From Pelagibacteraceae bacterium (lineage in GTDB: Bacteria > Pseudomonadota > Alphaproteobacteria > HIMB59 > GCA-002718135), in assembly GCA_017639935.1 (NCBI GenBank), contig JAGFWP010000015.1, positions 1 to 45,913 on the forward strand: DNA of 45,913 nucleotides. The letters run 5' to 3'. This document shows positions 40,851-45,913 of the stretch, one piece after another. Each line of letters begins with the position of its first letter. Within the stretch, counting starts at the first letter, position 1. The position numbers and the translations under genes were made by a program. The notes beneath the pieces were generated by a model. That model was not told the origin of the DNA and ran no database searches. It saw only the letters and a program-made list of their open reading frames with translations.

Positions 40851-41840
40851 ATGATAACAAAAGGTTGTAAATCAATATTTCCCATCCAGCACCAAGAAAT
40901 ATGGGATAGATATAAACAACACATTCAAGCTTTTTGGACTCCAGAAGAAGTGTCACTACAAGATGATTTGAGGGATCTTCAAACTTTAAATGAAGGTGAA
41001 AAACATTTTATTAAAACTGTGCTAGCATTTTTTGCAAATTCTGAAGCAATGATTAATGAAAATCTTGCTAGCAGATTTTATAATGAAATCCTTATACCAG
41101 AAGCACGTTGTTTTATATCTATACAAATGCTCAATGAATCAATTCATGCTGAAATGTATGCATTGCAAATAGAGGCATATGTTACGAATGTTGAAGAAAA
41201 AGACAGGCTTTTTTCTGCAATAGAAAATGTGTCCTGTATCAACCGTAAGGCCCAATGGGTTTTAAAATGGTTGAATGGAAATCAAAATTTACTTACAAGA
41301 CTCATCGGTTTTGGACTTGTTGAGGGTCTTTTTTTTGCTGGTTCTTTTTGCGCTATTTATTATTTTAGAAAAAGAGGTTTGCTACCTGGTCTGGCTCTGT
41401 CAAATGACTGGATAGCAAGAGATGAGGGCATGCATTTTAGTTTTTCATCTCTTATGTTTAGAACCTTAAGAGACAAATACATTAACGGCAGACTTTCTGA
41501 TTCTGATATCAAAGATATGGATTTAATTAGTGGTAATGTAGAACAATCAGAATTTGAAGAAATAGTGCGGGAAGCAGTATCGTTTGAAAAAGAATTTATT
41601 ACAGCTGCGCTACCCGTTGATTTAATTGGAATGAATAAAGAATTAATGTGTGAATATATTGAAGCTGTTGCTGATCGTATTGCTGATCTATTCGAATTTG
41701 AAAGAGTATTTAATACTGAAAATCCTTTTGATTTCATGAGAGCTTTGGATGTTCAAAATGTTACAAACTTTTTCGAAAAAAGAGTATCAGAATACCAACG
41801 TCCAAGAGATAGGGCTCTTGCTTTTGATGAAGCATTCTAA
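40851..41840 (+). CDS. nrdB: Ribonucleoside-diphosphate reductase class Ia, beta subunit, eukaryotic-like
   Basis: 329 aa; EARCFISIQMLNESIHAEMYALQIEAYV (radical Tyr retained); VEGLFFAGSFCAIYYFRKRGLLPGL; RDEGMH; NPFDFM...NFFEKRVSEYQR. Confidence 0.98.
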   Translation: MITKGCKSIFPIQHQEIWDRYKQHIQAFWTPEEVSLQDDLRDLQTLNEGEKHFIKTVLAFFANSEAMINENLASRFYNEILIPEARCFISIQMLNESIHAEMYALQIEAYVTNVEEKDRLFSAIENVSCINRKAQWVLKWLNGNQNLLTRLIGFGLVEGLFFAGSFCAIYYFRKRGLLPGLALSNDWIARDEGMHFSFSSLMFRTLRDKYINGRLSDSDIKDMDLISGNVEQSEFEEIVREAVSFEKEFITAALPVDLIGMNKELMCEYIEAVADRIADLFEFERVFNTENPFDFMRALDVQNVTNFFEKRVSEYQRPRDRALAFDEAF

Positions 41841-42080
41841 ATGAACGTTGAAATCTATTCCAAAACTAATTGTGGATATTGCGATAGAGCAAAAATCCGG
41901 TTACAAAAATATAATCCTAAGATTCATATGTTAGACAAGGATTATACGCGTGAGGATTTTTTTGCAAAATTTCCGAATGCCAAAACATTCCCGCAAATCA
42001 TAATTAATGATGAGCATGTAGGAGGGCATCATGAATTGGAAAAATGGTTAGCCTTTAATGCTCCAGATAAAAATTTTTAA
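41841..42080 (+). CDS. Glutaredoxin (CGYC active site)
   Basis: 79 aa; MNVEIYSKTNCGYCDRAKIRL; KTFPQIIINDEHVGGHHEL (cis-Pro and GG motif); directly follows nrdB. Confidence 0.93.
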   Translation: MNVEIYSKTNCGYCDRAKIRLQKYNPKIHMLDKDYTREDFFAKFPNAKTFPQIIINDEHVGGHHELEKWLAFNAPDKNF

Positions 42081-42193
42081 GAAATAGCTTTTTTCTTCCT
42101 ATTGTAGACTTTCTTGCTTTTAACAGATCGCTGTTTGTACTTAGGCGTTCTGAGATCCTTAGCTACTGGATTTGATTTTTTTTGTTTTTTCAT
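42077..42193 (-). CDS. 38-aa ArfA-like (alternative ribosome-rescue factor) basic micro-protein
   Basis: Hand translation: MKKQKKSNPVAKDLRTPKYKQRSVKSKKVYNRKKKAIS*. Resembles the ArfA core (N..[25 protein letters not shown]). ATG overlaps the polA stop (ATGA); stop shares TTAA with the convergent glutaredoxin stop. Below the length cutoff of the ORF track. Confidence 0.72.
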   Translation of the reverse strand: MKKQKKSNPVAKDLRTPKYKQRSVKSKKVYNRKKKAIS

Positions 42194-44943
42194 TTAGTTC
42201 CGCTCCCCCAATTAACACCCACGCTATGATCTACTGTCAATGGCACAGCGAAATTTTTTGATTCCAAGTGAGTTGTTTCCATAATGGCTCTAATTTGAGG
42301 AATGGTTTCATCTATATGCCTATCTTCTATTTCAAATACCAATTCGTCATGGACTTGCAAAAGCATTTTAGCATTAATTTTTTTTGATAAGATATTCTTA
42401 TGAATCTCAATCATTGCAAGCTTGATTATATCCGCGGCCGTTCCTTGAATAGGCGCATTAATTGATTGTCTTTCTGCAAATCCGCGAAGTGCAAAATTTT
42501 TATCATTAATTCCCCTGATATTGCATCTCCTGCCGAAAATTGTTTCCACGTAGTTATTGGTTTTGGCAAAGTTAATTTGATAATCCATATAATCCTTGAT
42601 TTTCGGAAAGCGCGTGAAATAATCCTGAATGTATTGCTTTCCTTCCGTATTGGAAATAGATAATTGTTTAGCTAGCCCATAAGGAGTAATACCGTAAATT
42701 ATACCAAAGTTAATCGTCTTAGCCTTGCGCCGGTGATCAGTTGTTATATCCTTATCTTTCAAGTTAAAAATTTCTTTAGCAGTTGAATTATGAATATCTT
42801 CACCTTGAACGAACGCTTCAATAAAATTTTTATCTTTGGATATCTCGGCAGCTAATCTTAATTCAATTTGAGAATAATCAAAATTTACCAATTTGTTATT
42901 GTTTTCGGCAATAAAAGCATTTCTAATTTTTTTTCCGTTTTCAGTGCGGATAGGAATATTTTGTAAGTTGGGATCATTTGAGCTTAATCGACCAGTGAGG
43001 GTGGTAGCTGTAGAATATGAAGTATGTACGCGGCTTGTTTTATCCTCTGCTTGTTCAAGAAGTGCTTCTGTGTAGGTTGAGCGTAGCTTTGTTAATTCCC
43101 GCCATTCTAGAACAAGTTTAGCAATATCATGGCCTTGATGAGCCAAGTCCTCTAAAATTCCCGAATCAGTTGAATAGGTCCCAGTTTTAGTTTTTTTACC
43201 ACCTTTCATTTTCATATCAATAAATAGAATTTCCCCCAGCTGCTTGGGTGAACCGATATTAAAATTCTTTTTTGTGATATAAAATATTTTCTTTTCTAAT
43301 TTTTCGCTCTGGTTTTGAAACTCTAAGCTTAGTTGTTTTAAGTACTTATGATCAATTTTTATTCCACAGTCCTCCATTAAGCATAATACGTGTATTAAGG
43401 GTTTATCGATTTTTTCATAAACATATGAAATTTTTTCCTTAACTAATCTTTCTTTTAGGAAATTAAAAAGCTTAAAGGTTATAAGGGCATCTTCAGCAGC
43501 ATATTTTGTAGCCTCTTCAAGATTAACATAATCAAATGATATCTGTTTTTTTCCAGAGCCAACAACATCTTTAAATCTAATAGTTGAATGATTAAAATGA
43601 AGAAATGCTAGATCGTCCATACCATGTCTTGTAATGCCATTATCAAGAGCATACGACATCAACATAGTGTCAGCGACTGCATTAAATTTAATCCCATATT
43701 TCTTAAGAACGCGCATATCATATTTGATATTTTGACCAATTTTTAATATGCTTGTATTTGAGCAAATAGAATTAATACTAGTCAAAATTTTTTGCTCTGG
43801 AATTTGTTCTTGAAGTTTTATTTTATTAAGAAAGTCTTTGTGGTTGATTGGAATATAATATGCAAAATTTTCATTGTAACATAATGAAATTCCAACAAGA
43901 TTAGCTTTTTCTATATCCAAAGAGTCTGTCTCTGTATCAATTGCACAAATACCAATTTTATTGATTTCATCTATAATAGAATTAAATTCATCAATAGATG
44001 TTATAGTAATGAACTTTGTTTTAGTCTTTTCTTTTATATTTATTGACTCATTTATATTTTTCTTAATAATAAGTGAATTATTTTCTAAACGTTGAATAAT
44101 TACCTTAAAGCCTTGTTCAAGTAAGAATTTATTTATGCCTTCTGAACTGTTTTGTTTTTTATTATAAGGGGTTATCTCTTCAATGGACAATGGTAGCTTG
44201 ACATTTTTATCTAGTTTTACAAGCTCAAGACTAATTCTAATATCTTCTTTAGATTCCTGAATTGTTTTTTTTCTTTTTTCTTGCTTAATATCATTAACAT
44301 TTTTTATTAATCCCTCAATATCACCAAACTGTCTAATCAATTCTGCAGCTGTCTTTGGACCGATACCAGGCGCACCAGGTATATTATCTATTTTATCTCC
44401 TGTAAGTGCTTGTATTTGAATAACTTTATCTGGCTTAACACCAAATTTTTCAACTACTTCGTTAATTCCAATTCTTTTATTCTTCATGGGATCAAGCATT
44501 TCAACGTCATCATTTACCAATTGCATTAAATCTTTATCTGAAGAAACAATCAAAGAAGGAATATTTAATTTTTGCGCAAGATTAGTATATGTTGCTATAA
44601 TATCATCTGCTTCAAATCCCTCTAATTCTAGTTGAGGAATATTGAATGCCTGTACGCTTTTTTTTATTAAATCGAATTGAGGTATTAAATCCTCAGGCGT
44701 CTCTCCTCTATTAGCTTTGTATTGCGGATAAATTCTATTACGAAAGTTTTCTCTAGCAGCATCAAAAATTACTATGAGCTTTTCATTGCTGTAGTCTTCT
44801 ATTAACTTTACAAGCATGTTAGTAAATCCAAATACTGCGTTAACAGGAGTCCCGTCCTTTCTACTCATTGGGGGCAAGGCGTAGTAAGCTCTAAAAATAT
44901 AACCAGAGCCATCGATAAGTATTAGTCTATTATGTTTATCCAT
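42190..44943 (-). CDS. polA: DNA polymerase I
   Basis: 917 aa; 5' nuclease (LILIDGSGYIFRAYYALPPMSRKDGTPVNAVFGFTNML), 3'-5' exo (CAIDTETDSLD), polymerase motifs (FDYSQIELRLAAEIS, RRKAKTINFGIIYG, QVHDELVFEI). Confidence 0.99.
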   Translation of the reverse strand: MDKHNRLILIDGSGYIFRAYYALPPMSRKDGTPVNAVFGFTNMLVKLIEDYSNEKLIVIFDAARENFRNRIYPQYKANRGETPEDLIPQFDLIKKSVQAFNIPQLELEGFEADDIIATYTNLAQKLNIPSLIVSSDKDLMQLVNDDVEMLDPMKNKRIGINEVVEKFGVKPDKVIQIQALTGDKIDNIPGAPGIGPKTAAELIRQFGDIEGLIKNVNDIKQEKRKKTIQESKEDIRISLELVKLDKNVKLPLSIEEITPYNKKQNSSEGINKFLLEQGFKVIIQRLENNSLIIKKNINESINIKEKTKTKFITITSIDEFNSIIDEINKIGICAIDTETDSLDIEKANLVGISLCYNENFAYYIPINHKDFLNKIKLQEQIPEQKILTSINSICSNTSILKIGQNIKYDMRVLKKYGIKFNAVADTMLMSYALDNGITRHGMDDLAFLHFNHSTIRFKDVVGSGKKQISFDYVNLEEATKYAAEDALITFKLFNFLKERLVKEKISYVYEKIDKPLIHVLCLMEDCGIKIDHKYLKQLSLEFQNQSEKLEKKIFYITKKNFNIGSPKQLGEILFIDMKMKGGKKTKTGTYSTDSGILEDLAHQGHDIAKLVLEWRELTKLRSTYTEALLEQAEDKTSRVHTSYSTATTLTGRLSSNDPNLQNIPIRTENGKKIRNAFIAENNNKLVNFDYSQIELRLAAEISKDKNFIEAFVQGEDIHNSTAKEIFNLKDKDITTDHRRKAKTINFGIIYGITPYGLAKQLSISNTEGKQYIQDYFTRFPKIKDYMDYQINFAKTNNYVETIFGRRCNIRGINDKNFALRGFAERQSINAPIQGTAADIIKLAMIEIHKNILSKKINAKMLLQVHDELVFEIEDRHIDETIPQIRAIMETTHLESKNFAVPLTVDHSVGVNWGSGTK

Positions 44944-44977
44944 TTATTAAAAAGTTATATAGTTTATAACTCTTAAA

Positions 44978-45913
44978 ATGTCTGATTATAATTTTTCTAT
45001 AGAAGCAAAAAATCTTAATAAAACATACAATAAAAAAAGGGGGGCAGATATAAAGGCCCTAATTAATTTTAATATAAACATTCCAAAAGGATCGATCTAT
45101 GGTTTGCTTGGGCCTAACGGAGCTGGCAAGTCAACTTTTATAAATATTTTAGGAAGCCTTGTAATAAAGGATTCAGGTAAAGTAAAAATCTGCGGAATAG
45201 ATATAGATGAAGACGCAAAAGAAAGCAGAAAGAAAATTGGCATAGTGCCACAAGAACTGAATATCGATCCCTTCTTTACTCCAATAGAACTATTAGAATT
45301 ACAAGCAGGTCTTTACGGTGTTAGAAAAAAAGATAGAAAAAGCGAAGAAATATTAAGTCATCTTGGATTGCTAGAACAAAAAAATGCATATGCGAGAACT
45401 CTTTCAGGAGGCATGCGAAGAAGGTTGTTGGTTGCAAAAGCTTTAGTTCATAATCCTGAAATAATTATATTAGATGAACCAACTGCAGGGGTTGATGTTG
45501 AATTGAGAAAAAATTTGTGGAATTATATTAAAGATTTAAATAACAAAGGAACAACAATTTGCCTTACAACCCATTATTTAGAGGAAGCTGAAAATTTATG
45601 TGATCATATTACAATAATCAATAAAGGCAAAATTCTTAAAAGTGATACAAAAGAAAATATTTTAAATTTAATTGGTAAAAAAACTGTTAGTTTTGCTTTA
45701 GATGAAAAAATTCAAATACCTTATGATTTAAATAGATATAATCCAGTTATTAATAATAATAAATTACTAGTTAATTATGATAAAAACATTACACAATTAA
45801 AGGAAATAATAGAAATATTAAATAAAAATAATATTTCTTTTTATGAAATTAATACATATGAAAGCGATTTAGAGGATGTTTTTATTAATCTAATAACTGG
45901 ATTATATCTATTT
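44978..45913 (+). CDS. ABC-2 type transporter ATP-binding protein (partial, open at window end)
   Basis: MSDYNFSIEAKNLNKTYNKKRGADIKALINFNINIPKGSIYGLLGPNGAGKSTFINILGSL...; LSGGMRRRLLVAKALVHNPEIIILDEPTAGVD; reads to the last base without a stop. Confidence 0.93.
   Translation, partial: MSDYNFSIEAKNLNKTYNKKRGADIKALINFNINIPKGSIYGLLGPNGAGKSTFINILGSLVIKDSGKVKICGIDIDEDAKESRKKIGIVPQELNIDPFFTPIELLELQAGLYGVRKKDRKSEEILSHLGLLEQKNAYARTLSGGMRRRLLVAKALVHNPEIIILDEPTAGVDVELRKNLWNYIKDLNNKGTTICLTTHYLEEAENLCDHITIINKGKILKSDTKENILNLIGKKTVSFALDEKIQIPYDLNRYNPVINNNKLLVNYDKNITQLKEIIEILNKNNISFYEINTYESDLEDVFINLITGLYLF

Noticed and set aside
1-45913. CRISPR arrays, transposons, prophage, toxin-antitoxin or defence islands
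   Set aside because: No regularly spaced repeats, transposase, integrase, restriction-modification or TA signatures were seen on either strand; the window is mostly conserved housekeeping genes.

Overview
This window is a gene-dense, very AT-rich stretch of chromosome. Protein families and gene order suggest a streamlined, probably marine alphaproteobacterium. I see no tRNA, rRNA, CRISPR array, transposase or phage module.

Contents, left to right:
- (-) strand: partial GT2 glycosyltransferase, lepA, pheT, pheS, rplT, rpmI, infC.
- A small envelope-glycan island (GT9, GT9, GT4) plus an alpha/beta hydrolase.
- (-) strand: gltB and gltD.
- (+) strand: a ~13 kb tightly packed run of 15 genes: RNase D-like, kdsD/kpsF, lptC, lptA, lptB, aroA, cmk, rpsA, ihfB/HU, pyrF, trpF, trpB, trpA, accD, folC.
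- (-) strand: chvI, chvG, ahcY, metK, tsaE, amgK-like, murU-like, trxA.
- (+) strand: eukaryotic-like nrdA, nrdB and a glutaredoxin.
- (-) strand: polA, plus a 38-codon ORF missing from the ORF track that resembles ArfA.
- (+) strand: a partial ABC-2 type ATPase.

Most worth a second look:
1. The ArfA-like micro-ORF coupled to polA.
2. An H-type pseudoknot candidate in the infC-rpmI spacer.
3. A 16-bp tandem duplication of the ahcY start that creates an out-of-frame uORF.
4. Paired NrdR-like boxes 32 bp apart upstream of nrdA.
5. All four convergent gene pairs overlap at their 3' ends.
6. Collapsed ancestral loci suggesting loss of rpoN/hpf/ptsN, hprK/PTS and addAB.
7. An excess of 8-nt stop/start overlaps.

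No obviously new multi-gene system was found. All homology calls come from reading the proteins, with no database search.
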